This document shows positions 45,001 through 52,656 of a stretch of DNA of 64,000 nt, in pieces. Origin of the DNA: an uncultured Poribacteria bacterium (GTDB lineage: Bacteria > Poribacteria > WGA-4E > WGA-3G); NCBI GenBank assembly GCA_951828385.1, contig OX639973.1, positions 2,305,561 to 2,369,560 of the forward strand, read 5' to 3'. Position numbers and translations under genes: made by a program. How positions within the stretch are numbered: the first letter of the stretch is position 1; every line of letters starts with the position of its first letter. The notes beneath the pieces are model-generated. The model worked only from the letters and a program-made list of their open reading frames with translations, was not told where the DNA came from and searched no databases.

Positions 45001-45678
45001 CTTTTCCCCGCCAACGGTGTCGGTGAAGACACTGAAATCTATGCCGACGCAGCGCGGACGGCACCCATCGCTACACTGCACCACCTACGCCAACAGACGG
45101 AACAGCCGTTCACGCGACCGAATCTCAGCCTCGGTGATTTCATTGCACCAAAAACGACATCAGTGCCTGACTATATCGGGGCGTTTGCGGTGACAACGGG
45201 CATCGGTGTCTCTGAATTCTGTGCCGAATTTGAGCAGCAGCAGGACGATTATAACAGCATTATGGCGAAGGCGTTGGCAGACCGGCTCGCAGAGGCTTTC
45301 GCGGAGAAGATGCATCAGCACGTCCGCACAAAAATTTGGGGGTATGCCGTTGATGAAGCATTGGATAACGATGCCTTAATCGCCGAAAAATACCGCGGGA
45401 TTCGTCCGGCACCCGGTTATCCGGCATGTCCCGACCATAACCAAAAACGGGTGTTGTTTGATGTGTTGAATGCAACAGAAAACACGGGTATCTCTCTCAC
45501 TGAGAGTCTGGCGATGTTCCCTGCAGCGTCTGTGAGTGGGTGGTATTATTCGCATCCAGAGGCGCGGTATTTCAGCATCGGTAGGATCGGGGAGGATCAG
45601 GTCGCGGATTATGCGGAACGCACCGGCATGGACATCGAAACAGCAAGACGGTGGCTGAAGCCCTTGCTTACGTCATAG
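42001..45678 (+). CDS. metH: Cobalamin-dependent methionine synthase
   Basis: Transfers methyl from methyltetrahydrofolate via cobalamin to homocysteine. Full length, 1225 aa. The homocysteine domain has zinc ligands in VGLNCGFG (near 246) and GGCCGSQ (near 309). The pterin-binding domain begins around [15 protein letters not shown]. The cap and B12 domain has [15 protein letters not shown], with the cobalt-ligating His near 757, followed by LSGLITPS. The C-terminal reactivation domain includes [16 protein letters not shown] and a SAM site near [12 protein letters not shown]. Shine-Dalgarno AGGAG is 15 bp before ATG. A tnpB element sits on the last codons and provides the current stop; the C-terminus is a few residues shorter than in E. 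coli. Confidence 0.97.
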   Translation: MANSERITYLKNELEKRILILDGAMGSLLQTYRLTEADFRGDPFADHPCDLKGYNDLLSITQPHIVREIHANYCSAGADIIETNTFTSTSVSMADYQLQDIAYQVNYAAACIAREVADKWTSPNKPRFVAGSMGPTNRSCTISPNVNDPGYRNITFSQLVSAYTTQAEGLIDGGVDLLLVETVMDTLNCKAALFAIQTLAETRDIDIPLIVSSDRSGGGGRNLSGQTVEAFWNSVRHANLLAVGLNCGFGAQQIRPYLAEMAKMADIPVICYPNAGLPNELGQYTQTPAEMGDWMHEFAQNGFVNIVGGCCGSQPEHIETIAKVAAEYPPRQPTPQERACRLSGLEAFNITQDSLFVNVGERTNVTGSRRFATLIKNEDYETALEVARDQVENGAQLIDINMDAGMLDAKTAIVKFLNLIAAEPDISRVPIMLDSSRWEVIEAGLACVQGKGIVNSISLKEGEADFLAKARLIRRYGAAVIVMAFDEKGQADTYERKVEICRRAYRLLTEAVRFPPEDIIFDPNIFAVATGIEEHNTYAKAFIEACEKIKAICPDALVSGGVSNISFAFRGNDTVREAMHAAFLYHAINAGMDMGIVNAGQLAVYDDLPKTLLEAVEDVLFNRREDATDRLVTLAGTLQGKGKKKRVSRKWRKLPVEKRLSHALVEGIIEYIKDDTEEARLTYERPIRVIEGPLMDGMNRVGELFGDGKMFLPQVVKSARVMKKAVAHLIPFIEKEQAEGAIRSRGKIVMATVKGDVHDIGKNIVGVVLGCNNYEVIDLGVMVPAEDILETARQENADIIGLSGLITPSLDEMVHVAEEMEREGFRIPLLIGGATTSKIHTAVQIEPAYNGSTIHVKDASRSVGVVSDLMSSERQGALTEQIREEYTEIREHRAKNRKQANLLAFGVAQERKFMPDWQHYRPSKPSTMGVTVFDDYALEKLVDYIDWSPFFMTWGLRGKYPNILENPEVGEEARKLLKDAEALLRIIVEEKRVQARAAVGLFPANGVGEDTEIYADAARTAPIATLHHLRQQTEQPFTRPNLSLGDFIAPKTTSVPDYIGAFAVTTGIGVSEFCAEFEQQQDDYNSIMAKALADRLAEAFAEKMHQHVRTKIWGYAVDEALDNDALIAEKYRGIRPAPGYPACPDHNQKRVLFDVLNATENTGISLTESLAMFPAASVSGWYYSHPEARYFSIGRIGEDQVADYAERTGMDIETARRWLKPLLTS

Positions 45679-47075
45679 GTACCCACTACCTAAAGGTAGG
45701 GGCTTGTGCTTCCTCGCGACTGCGGTTTTCTCAGAGAGTCCACCGTCTGACTGTCGCTCCACTTTAGGCGGCCAAGCCCGCCCGTTTGATATTGATAGCA
45801 GCGTTGATGTCTCGGTCGTGGTGTGAACCACATCTTGGACATGTCCACTGTCTATCTGAAAGAGTGAGTTCTTGATTATGGTATCCACAATCACTGCAAG
45901 GCTTTGTTGTCGCAGTCCATTGACTGATTTGCACAAGTTTTTTACCGTGCTTTGCACACTTCTGTTCCAATATCTGTATGAACTGATAGAAGGCGTGGTC
46001 AGAGACTTTACGTCCCCAAAGGCGTTTCATACCGTCAAGATTCAGCGTTTCAAAACAGAGTATATCAAACTCCGTGCAAAGTTGGGTGGCAAGTTTCCAC
46101 TGCCAATCTTCTCTTTGCCGGGCGACTTTTCTGTGGTGCCTTGCCAAAGCACGAACACAACGCCACCAATTATTAGAACCTTTGACTTTACGACTCAGGG
46201 CTTTGCTCAGGGATCGCAACGTTTTCAGGGATTGTTTGAAAAACTGCGGAGATTCTATCTGAGTGCCTTCGTCGCTTGTGAGGAATGTTTTGTTTCCGTA
46301 ATCAAACCCTGCGCTCTTACCCGTCTTGAGTTTCGGTTCGGAAGCGTCAACATTCTCGCACGAAAAGCATATCCAATAGTCACCGCATCTGTCACGTTTG
46401 AGTGTGATCGTCTTGATTAGACCTTTGATCTCACGGTGTTTGTGAAAGGAAAACCATGTATTTATACAGTTGATTTTGATACGATTGTTTTCAAGTTTAT
46501 AGCCCGCTTGTGTAAACGTCATAGAACTATATTTATGACGCGGTTTGATCTTCGGTCTACCGACTCTGCGTCTTGTTTTACCCGCTTTACGGTCTTCTAT
46601 ATTTTCAAAGAAAGCGTCCTGTGATTTACCATAACGTAACACAACGTCTTGCACAACTTGACTCGGTAAATCCGCCCAATGCGGTTTTGTCCGCTTTTTG
46701 AGTTTCGCAATGTGTGCCTTTATCCGATATGCCGATAGGTTTTTTCCAAATATACGGTAATACCTACGAGCCAATAGCATGATATGCACGTGTATCTGCC
46801 ACATATCGTCAAGCATGTTGCCGATTTTGACTGTGTTTGATTGATTTTGAATCTTGAACTTGTATGACTTTCTCACCGGATACCAAGTATCAAGTCTTTA
46901 ACCCCTGTGAAGTGGGTAGGAAACCGACACACAACCAAGCAGTTGTGCTTCACATGTCTGCCAACTTGATACTATCATTATACAACATTTCTGTGTGAAT
47001 TCCAAGGTTATTTTCGGTTTTCACACCCTACGCCGTCTACATCCCCTACCTAAAGGCAGGGGGTTGACGGGGGAG
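45673..47075 (-). mobile_element. IS200/IS605-type solitary tnpB element 1 (approximate ends)
   Basis: tnpB plus flanking end sequences. The end near metH forms a hairpin (ACTACC-TAAA-GGTAG, about 45685-45700), and the far end a similar one (CCCCTACC...GGCAGGGG, about 47043-47062). Ends are placed by alignment with element 2. No tnpA. The minus-strand RNA reading out of the metH-side end would carry a guide complementary to the last metH codons. Confidence 0.65.
45764..46876 (-). CDS. tnpB: RNA-guided transposon endonuclease TnpB
   Basis: 370-aa TnpB, the RNA-guided nuclease ancestral to Cas12. The RuvC-like triad is intact: Asp192 (GFDYGNKTFLT), Glu276 (CFETLNLDGM), Asp356 (HHDRDINAAIN). 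The zinc ribbon uses Cys327, Cys330, Cys346 and Cys349 (CSDCG, CPRCG). The N-terminal wedge region has GRPKIKPRHKY. It is about 40% similar to the second copy at 49096-50214 by eye. No TnpA transposase partner in the window, so mobility would need one in trans. Confidence 0.93.
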   Translation of the reverse strand: MRKSYKFKIQNQSNTVKIGNMLDDMWQIHVHIMLLARRYYRIFGKNLSAYRIKAHIAKLKKRTKPHWADLPSQVVQDVVLRYGKSQDAFFENIEDRKAGKTRRRVGRPKIKPRHKYSSMTFTQAGYKLENNRIKINCINTWFSFHKHREIKGLIKTITLKRDRCGDYWICFSCENVDASEPKLKTGKSAGFDYGNKTFLTSDEGTQIESPQFFKQSLKTLRSLSKALSRKVKGSNNWWRCVRALARHHRKVARQREDWQWKLATQLCTEFDILCFETLNLDGMKRLWGRKVSDHAFYQFIQILEQKCAKHGKKLVQISQWTATTKPCSDCGYHNQELTLSDRQWTCPRCGSHHDRDINAAINIKRAGLAA

Positions 47076-47196
47076 TGCTAAGATTGTCTCTGCCAGAAAA
47101 AACAGGACGGTGAAATTCAATTCAGCGTCCTGTTTCTGTGAGTACTTGCGTTAAAGCTGCGATTCAGATTGGGGCAAACGCAGCGGGTTCTGATCT
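47076..47196. other. Short spacer
   Basis: Right flank of tnpB element 1. It contains TGCTAA next to the element end, which could be the original metH-side target. An inverted pair AACAGGACG...CGTCCTGTT (near 47102-47133) looks like a terminator stem between the converging sides. Confidence 0.4.
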
Positions 47197-47562
47197 TTAC
47201 GCCTCAGGTTTATACAAACCGACACAGTTCCCGCTTGGGTCAAGGAACATAGCAAAAGCACCATTACCTCCCGGAATAACTTGAGGAGGTACACAGGTCT
47301 TGCCACCGAGACTTTTTGCCTTGTCAAGCGATGCCTGAAGGTCGTCAACCTGAACATAAATTGAGACATAGTTAGAAACAGGCATGTCATCGGTTGTCGG
47401 GAGTATGTGTCCACATACCTTGTTTTCGGCTTCCGGTTCCAATCCGTAAACACCACCAAGAATCTGGCCGGCTGCATTCCAATCAAACAGCGAACTATAG
47501 AATTCGCTCAATGATTCCGCATCCTTTCCGGCTATTTCAAAATGTACGACGGGATTTCCCAT
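47197..47562 (-). CDS. VOC family (glyoxalase/bleomycin-resistance fold) protein
   Basis: 121-aa VOC protein starting MGNPVVHFEIAGKDAESLSE. Paired beta-alpha-beta-beta-beta units include EFYSSLFDWNAAG and the C-terminal FLDPSGNCVGLYKPE. Metal-site positions are His7 and a late Glu/Asp pattern; the enzymatic role is undefined for this subgroup. It lies 76 bp downstream of a lipoprotein gene on the same strand. A disrupted paralogue surrounds tnpB element 2. Confidence 0.88.
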   Translation of the reverse strand: MGNPVVHFEIAGKDAESLSEFYSSLFDWNAAGQILGGVYGLEPEAENKVCGHILPTTDDMPVSNYVSIYVQVDDLQASLDKAKSLGGKTCVPPQVIPGGNGAFAMFLDPSGNCVGLYKPEA

Positions 47563-47638
47563 TGGAATTAATTCCTTCCTTTACACAAAATTATTTTATA
47601 TTAAGTAATTATACATTAATATGCATTAAAAAGCAAAT

Positions 47639-48487
47639 TTATTTTTCCATGGGGAACAGAACGGCTTTAGATAAAAGATAGTTTATGATTATCTCCGCTG
47701 CAACCTGTCCTTTCGGATTATCTCCATGATGCGTTTGGTAGACCATCGCCAATCTACCACGAATTCCATCCCGAAGAATAATTGGATCTGCTAATGTCGC
47801 TTCAATACTACCCGTATCACTTGCATATATTTTTTCAGCGTACCACTCAGATTTGAGTTGCTCCAAGGGGAAGGGTCTGTTAGATTTAAAATTGACTAAA
47901 CTTGGTGCTACCGTTTTTCCATCTCCTGTGACCAGCATATTCAGGTTCTCAATTTCCTCAACATTTATATCAACATGTGGGAGATCCATAAGGTTTTGTA
48001 GAGGTGCTTTGTTATTTGGTGTGGCATCTGAACTGTAATACCCCAAGTAATCTGCATGATTCAGAATCGTATCACCATCGGTTGTTTCGATCCAGTTTTC
48101 TGCTACAGATCCATCAGGCTGGGTATTCCCTGCGGCATAGATTGATGCGGGTAAAACGCCATAAAGGACGCAGACATTCACGGCACCGTTTGCTGTTGTT
48201 TCAACCATCCAGTTTTTAAGATATCCCTCATTTTCTGTAATCGCCGCACGGATTCCATTGGATTCCAAAAGTTTTTTTGTCGTTTTTGCTGCAACTGTCG
48301 CATTTTCCAATGTTATCCACGAGGCACTACCCGTATAAATCAATACATCCATCGGAGGATCTACCTCGCCTGTATCCGATACACCAGATACAATAGCTGT
48401 TGACTTTTTCTGCACTTTCGTGCAACTCGCAAAGGAAACCGTACAACCGATTAGAGCGATAATAACTATCCATCGGTATTTCCGCAT
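47639..48487 (-). CDS. Lipoprotein of unknown function
   Basis: 282-aa exported lipoprotein. The signal peptide ends in lipobox SFASC (Cys near residue 22). The mature part begins with a Rossmann-like strand (DVLIYTGSASWITLENATVA) followed by ATKKLLESNG-type helix, resembling glutamine-amidotransferase-like folds (for example ThuA-like), but no catalytic triad is evident. HADYLGYYSSDATPNNKAPL and GRLAMVYQTHHGDNPKGQVA suggest a full domain. A MITE lies 31 bp upstream. The last ~10 codons and the spacer are duplicated at 48689-48786. Confidence 0.7.
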   Translation of the reverse strand: MRKYRWIVIIALIGCTVSFASCTKVQKKSTAIVSGVSDTGEVDPPMDVLIYTGSASWITLENATVAAKTTKKLLESNGIRAAITENEGYLKNWMVETTANGAVNVCVLYGVLPASIYAAGNTQPDGSVAENWIETTDGDTILNHADYLGYYSSDATPNNKAPLQNLMDLPHVDINVEEIENLNMLVTGDGKTVAPSLVNFKSNRPFPLEQLKSEWYAEKIYASDTGSIEATLADPIILRDGIRGRLAMVYQTHHGDNPKGQVAAEIIINYLLSKAVLFPMEK

Positions 48488-48518
48488 TTATAGTTCTCCT
48501 TCAAGTGTAACGTGATTT

Positions 48519-48684
48519 TATAGTAGATTCTGTAATTACTTATACACTCAGCATCGGTGCGGTTGGAATGCAGGTCGCATTTGGGCGAGTACGCCGCGAT
48601 GCACTTCGCATCTGGGCGTGTACGCCGCAAAAACCGAACCTACCGGGGGTTGAAAGTGTGTATTTATTTTTGGAATTTACTATA
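48519..48684. mobile_element. MITE-like element, copy 3 (166 bp)
   Basis: Ends TATAGTAGATTC and TATAGTAAATTCC (complement), same termini as copies 1 and 2, with a longer interior containing near-repeats of GCGTGTACGCCGC-type sequence. Confidence 0.65.
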
Positions 48685-48688
48685 ATTT

Positions 48689-48786
48689 CTTTCTTTACAC
48701 AAAATTGTTTTATATTAAGTAATTATACATTAATATACATTAAAAAGCAAATTTATTTTTCCATTGGGAACAGAACCGCTTTAGAT
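48689..48786. repeat. 98-bp duplicate of 47575-47672
   Basis: Nearly identical copy, offset by 1114 bp, covering the last codons of the lipoprotein gene (SKAVLFPMEK and stop) plus the following AT-rich spacer. Confidence 0.9.
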
Positions 48787-48791
48787 CCAGT

Positions 48792-48861
48792 TTATCGCTC
48801 TGCTTCCGCGTTAATCCTTCGATTTCTTATGTCGTTAATATTCCAACCAAATATGGAACTG
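48792..48861 (-). pseudogene. Disrupted VOC gene, 3' part
   Basis: Reads YHSSIFGWNINDIRN-type sequence to a stop at 48792. It joins in frame to the 5' part at 50439-50506 when the tnpB element is removed. After GWNINDI it no longer resembles the intact VOC gene, so the 3' end was also lost. Confidence 0.75.
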
Positions 48862-50438
48862 TGATAGCACCCACTACCTAAAGGCAGGGGCTTCGGTTTC
48901 ATAGCGACTGCGGTTTTCTCATGAATGGTTATTGGTTGTTGGTTGTTGGTTATTGGAAAGAGAGGAAACACCCTATCAAAAACACCTCTTTCTTAACCAA
49001 TTACTATTAACTATTAACCAACCACTAAAAAACCGTCTTATTTTCGCTCCACCCGCGGGCGTTTCCCTGGAGTCTCCTACACTACAGGCATATCGTCAGA
49101 TAACGGCTATCCCTGCCCGCAAAATGTTTATCGCAGCGTTTATGTCTCTATCGTGGTGTGAACCACATTCAGGACATGTCCACTGCCTATCGTCCAATGT
49201 TAGGGTTTCGTTATGAAAACCGCAATCACTACAAGGTTTTGTTGTAGCCGTCCATTGTCCGACTTGTTTGAAATGACGCTTATGTTTTTGACACTTATAT
49301 GCCAATATCTCAACAAACTGATAGAAGGCGAGGTCAGAGACTTTACGACCCCACAAGCGTTTCATACCGTCAAGGTTTAACGTCTCGATGAAAATCCTAT
49401 CAAACTTTTTACAAAGTTTAGAGGCAAGTTGCCAATGAAAGTCTTTGCGTTGATTGCTGATTTTCCGATAAAGCCGTGCGAGCTGTCTCACGCAACGCCA
49501 CCAACCGTTAGAACCTTTTTGCTTACGGCTAAGGTCTTTATTGAGAGACCGAAGTTTGTTCAAGGAGTGCTTCAAAGGTTGTGGGTGTTGGATTTTCTCA
49601 CCCGTGCTCAGTGTCAAATAAGCGTCTTTCATACCGAAATCTGCCCCAACGCTCTTACCTGTTGTCGGCAGTGGTTTGAAATCTGTGTAGGTTGTTGTTA
49701 TGCACAACCAATAGTCGCCACAACTATCACGTTTGATTGTGATATATCTGAGAGTCCCATGCCATTGGCGGTGTTTATGAAACGTATATGGCACTTTATC
49801 AAGTTGCCACTTCCGTGTCTTTGGATTCCATTTGCGAAACGTCAACGTGATACGATTATTTTTCAGAGACCACCCCGATTCTCCGGGGTAGGTGATAGAC
49901 TTAAACTTGTGTCTCGGTTTAATTTTCGGTCTACCGCCAAGTTTCTTGAAAAATCTATCGTATGCCCTATCAATGCGTCTCAGTTCCTGTTGGATCGCTT
50001 GACTCGGCAATGCCTTCCAATGCGGGTGCGTCGTCCCTTTCAAAACTTTCACGTGGTCGCACATACCCTCAAAGTTGACGGACGGCAACCCGTCTTTATG
50101 GCGTTGACGCTGCCACTCATGGAAGTAGACATGCACCTGCCACATATCGTCAAGCAAGTTACCAATTCGTATCGTGTTAGATTGTTTCCCAAGCGGGTAT
50201 TTATAGGTTTTCATGGACTATCAAGTCTCAAGTCTTTAACCCCTAAACAGTGGGTAGGCAGACACATTGCCTTGCGACAACGCTGTTTATGTCTGCCAAC
50301 TTGATACTATCATTATACAACATTTTTAGGTGAATGTCAAATCTTTTTTGACACAAACCCTTTGCCCGCCTACATCCCGGGGTCCCCACCCGTTACTGGG
50401 AAGGGGCAAGCTAAAGCATGGGGTCTTGGCGGGAAAAT
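48862..50438 (-). mobile_element. IS200/IS605-type solitary tnpB element 2 (1577 bp)
   Basis: Inserted in a VOC gene. Deleting 48862-50438 restores a continuous reading frame (SDFY then HSSIFGWN). TATCA occurs at both junctions on the minus strand, consistent with IS605 cleavage rules and a TAM of that kind. End hairpins resemble element 1. No tnpA. Confidence 0.8.
49096..50214 (-). CDS. tnpB: RNA-guided transposon endonuclease TnpB (second copy)
   Basis: 372-aa TnpB. The RuvC-like residues are intact: Asp192 (GADFGMKDAYL), Glu277 (IETLNLDGM) and Asp357 (HHDRDINAAINI). The zinc ribbon CSDCG/CPECG is present. The central GSNGWWRCVRQLARLYRK and MKRLWGRKVSD match copy 1. It differs in the N-terminal helical part, so the two elements are distinct lineages of one family. 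Its non-coding end RNA would be produced from the minus strand towards 48862, with a guide matching the VOC gene. Confidence 0.93.
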   Translation of the reverse strand: MKTYKYPLGKQSNTIRIGNLLDDMWQVHVYFHEWQRQRHKDGLPSVNFEGMCDHVKVLKGTTHPHWKALPSQAIQQELRRIDRAYDRFFKKLGGRPKIKPRHKFKSITYPGESGWSLKNNRITLTFRKWNPKTRKWQLDKVPYTFHKHRQWHGTLRYITIKRDSCGDYWLCITTTYTDFKPLPTTGKSVGADFGMKDAYLTLSTGEKIQHPQPLKHSLNKLRSLNKDLSRKQKGSNGWWRCVRQLARLYRKISNQRKDFHWQLASKLCKKFDRIFIETLNLDGMKRLWGRKVSDLAFYQFVEILAYKCQKHKRHFKQVGQWTATTKPCSDCGFHNETLTLDDRQWTCPECGSHHDRDINAAINILRAGIAVI

Positions 50439-50506
50439 TGATAAAAATCGCTTAACTTTTTACCATCCCTGCCCGATATTTCAAAATGTACGACTGGATT
50501 TCCCAT
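50439..50506 (-). pseudogene. Disrupted VOC gene, 5' part
   Basis: ATG at 50506, then MGNPVVHFEISGRDGKKLSD and FY, clearly paralogous to the intact VOC at 47197-47562. Interrupted by tnpB element 2. Confidence 0.8.
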
Positions 50507-50803
50507 AATATGTTCTCCCTCTCATCTTTTAGATTGTTATTCAACCAAAAAATAAAACGCAAAAACCGTCTTTGCGTTGCACCATTTCCCTGCAGTTCTG
50601 AAATTCAATTTTCCACATTTCTTATATTCGCTTGATATGTAGGCAGTTTTTTGTTATAATTGGATATAAGATTATGCTGTATCCAGTTTGAGTTTAAGAG
50701 TATCCCCGGTTCGTAGTAGGGCAATTCATTGCCCGTTTGTGCCGTTTATTACAAATCCACCCTAAAAATTTAAAGAAGATGAGGCATTAAGGAAGTAATA
50801 CAC
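50507..50803. other. Spacer with REP-like hairpin
   Basis: No gene. REP-like element at 50713-50734: GTAGTAG then GGGCAA-TTCA-TTGCCC. A possible promoter region for the downstream plus-strand cluster; TATAAT-like boxes occur near 50656-50670. Confidence 0.5.
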
Positions 50804-51061
50804 ATGAATTTAACGATTGAATTAACAACTGAACAGGTTATTGATTTGATTCAGCAGATGCCACCCAAGGAAAAGTTAACGGTTCTCAAGGCACTTGCAA
50901 AACAGGCTCGTAAGGGACGCCCTGAACGGATGAAATATGCCGAATCGAAGATTCGAGAAGTATGCACCGCACGCGGGTTGGATTGGGACGCGATGACCGA
51001 AGACAAACGCTTAGATTTCATCAACGATATTGTCCACGAGAATCGCGAAAGCAGCCAATAA
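50804..51061 (+). CDS. Small protein next to TA module (antitoxin-like)
   Basis: 85-aa, mostly helical, charged protein (VIDLIQQMPPKEKLTVLKAL, KYAESKIREVCTARGLDWDA). The first half resembles the short segment common in bacterial antitoxins and in DUF-type partners of toxins. It ends 13 bp before the DUF4258 gene and could be the first gene of a three-gene unit. No definite family. Confidence 0.65.
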   Translation: MNLTIELTTEQVIDLIQQMPPKEKLTVLKALAKQARKGRPERMKYAESKIREVCTARGLDWDAMTEDKRLDFINDIVHENRESSQ

Positions 51062-51073
51062 TTGTTAGGGAAC

Positions 51074-51355
51074 ATGTTTAGTCAAATCCTCCAGGAAATT
51101 CAGGAAAAAGTCCGCAACCAAGAATACGTTTTAACACTCCACGCCGAAGATGAGATGGCTCAGGATAACCTCACAAGTTTTGACGTAGAGAATGTCCTCT
51201 TCACGGGTAAAATCGTTGGTAGGCAAAGAGATCTACATAGAGGCGAATGGAAATATGTTGTAGAAGGTCAAACACACGGTTCAGAAATTGCTGTTGTCGT
51301 AACAAAGTTGACCTTTAGCAGAAAATTGGTTATTATTACTGTTTATGTGAAATAA
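51074..51355 (+). CDS. DUF4258 domain protein (toxin-like)
   Basis: 93 aa from ATG 51074, preceded by TAGGGAAC; an earlier TTG is rejected. DUF4258 features are TLHAEDEMAQDNLTSFDVEN (20), then GKIVGRQRD, GEWKYVVEGQTHGSEIAVVV and a final LVIITVYVK. The family shares the RelE/BrnT-like toxin outline and is usually paired with a YgiT-type zinc protein, as here. mRNA cleavage is inferred, not shown. Confidence 0.78.
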   Translation: MFSQILQEIQEKVRNQEYVLTLHAEDEMAQDNLTSFDVENVLFTGKIVGRQRDLHRGEWKYVVEGQTHGSEIAVVVTKLTFSRKLVIITVYVK

Positions 51356-51375
51356 AATCACAAGGAGTTAAACTA

Positions 51376-51603
51376 ATGAAGTGTGATATTTGCGGAAAAG
51401 AGGGTGCGCGCCAACGTTACATCTCCCGAAGTTATGGCAAAGGCGAGTCCCTCCTCGTCATCGAAAATGTGCCTACGATCCATTGTCCAAATTGTGGTGA
51501 GGGTTACCTAACTGCACAGACCTTAAAAGCAATCGAACGTATTAAGCGGAATCAGCAAACCGTTGCGTCAAAACGCCCGGTATCAGTCGCAGTTTTCAAC
51601 TAA
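51376..51603 (+). CDS. YgiT-type zinc-finger antitoxin-like protein
   Basis: 75 aa with two CxxC pairs (MKCDICGKEG and IHCPNCGEGY) forming the MqsA-N/YgiT zinc finger. No HTH domain follows, so it is the short type. It sits 20 bp after the DUF4258 gene, with AAGGAG upstream. This pairing is a common predicted toxin-antitoxin arrangement. Confidence 0.85.
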   Translation: MKCDICGKEGARQRYISRSYGKGESLLVIENVPTIHCPNCGEGYLTAQTLKAIERIKRNQQTVASKRPVSVAVFN

Positions 51604-51620
51604 TTTGGGTAAAGAAAAAC

Positions 51621-52511
51621 ATGCAAACATCTCATAAATATTTAGATCCGGTCGCCCTCTCTCGGATTGGCGGTATGGAACTTGTTGCACGCCTTGTCGT
51701 TGAAGGGTTTGTCACGGGTTTGCACAAAAGTCCGTATCAAGGGTTCAGCGTCGAATTCGCGGAACACCGGCAGTATATGCCCGGCGATGAAATCCGCTAT
51801 ATTGATTGGAAGGTCTTCGGAAAATCTGACCGGTATTACGTCAAAAAGTTTGAAGAGGAGACGAACCTGCGTGCCTATATTCTGCTCGACACGAGCGCGT
51901 CAATGAACTATAAACACGCAGAGGAAGGATTGACGAAGTTTGAATACGGCTGTTACCTCGCGGCAACGCTCACTTACCTCATGCTGAAACAACGCGATTC
52001 GGTTGGATTGGCACTCTTTGATACGGATATTACGCAATACATTCCACCAAGGGGTGCAGCAACACATCTTCAAGCGATTATGTCTGCCTTGGAGAACGCG
52101 ACCCCCGGTCAGGAAACCAAGTTGAGCAGCCTTTTTCACGAACTTGCTAAACGGATTGTACGACGCGGTTTGGTTATCGTGATCTCGGATCTGCTCGATG
52201 AACCCTCACAAGTCATCTCAGCGTTGAAACACCTCCGCCACCAAAAACACGAGGTGATCGTCTTTCACCTGCTCGATCCTGCCGAACTTACCTTCCCTTA
52301 TACCGGCTCTGTCGTTTTTCGGGATATGGAAACCGGAGAGACCCTTTCAACACAAGCCGACACCCTGAAAACGGACTACCTTGAGAAACTGAACGGGTTT
52401 ATCCAGAGTTATCGTCGTGGGTGCGGCGCAAGTCAGATTGATTATGTGCAGATGGATACTGAGACACCGTTCGACTACGCGCTATCTGAGTATCTGTCCC
52501 GCCGAAAGTAG
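51621..52511 (+). CDS. DUF58 domain (vWA-like) protein
   Basis: 296-aa DUF58 protein. It has the conserved [40 protein letters not shown] core and a von Willebrand-like MIDAS motif DTSASMN. The family is usually linked to a MoxR AAA ATPase and acts as a chaperone-like assembly factor. No MoxR gene is adjacent here. It starts 17 bp after the zinc-finger gene, so it may be read through from the TA cluster. Confidence 0.9.
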   Translation: [296 protein letters not shown]

Positions 52512-52528
52512 ATACCCCAATTTTTTTT

Positions 52529-52549
52529 GTAGGAGCGACCTCTGGTCGC
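52529..52549. repeat. REP-like hairpin preceded by GTAG
   Basis: GTAGGA then GCGACC-TCT-GGTCGC, preceded by a run of eight T. It may also terminate the DUF58 transcript. Confidence 0.55.
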
Positions 52550-52656
52550 GATTTCTGACGACTGACCCCTGATAGCCAAACAAGACACCGTTGACCGATT
52601 AAACAAAGCGTGCTACAATAACCCCATCAACGATTCAGACAGGTGGAGGAAATACG

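Noticed and set aside
45764-50214. Cas12-type CRISPR nucleases
   Set aside because: Both proteins are about 370 aa with TnpB-type zinc ribbons and transposon ends, and no repeat arrays are present.
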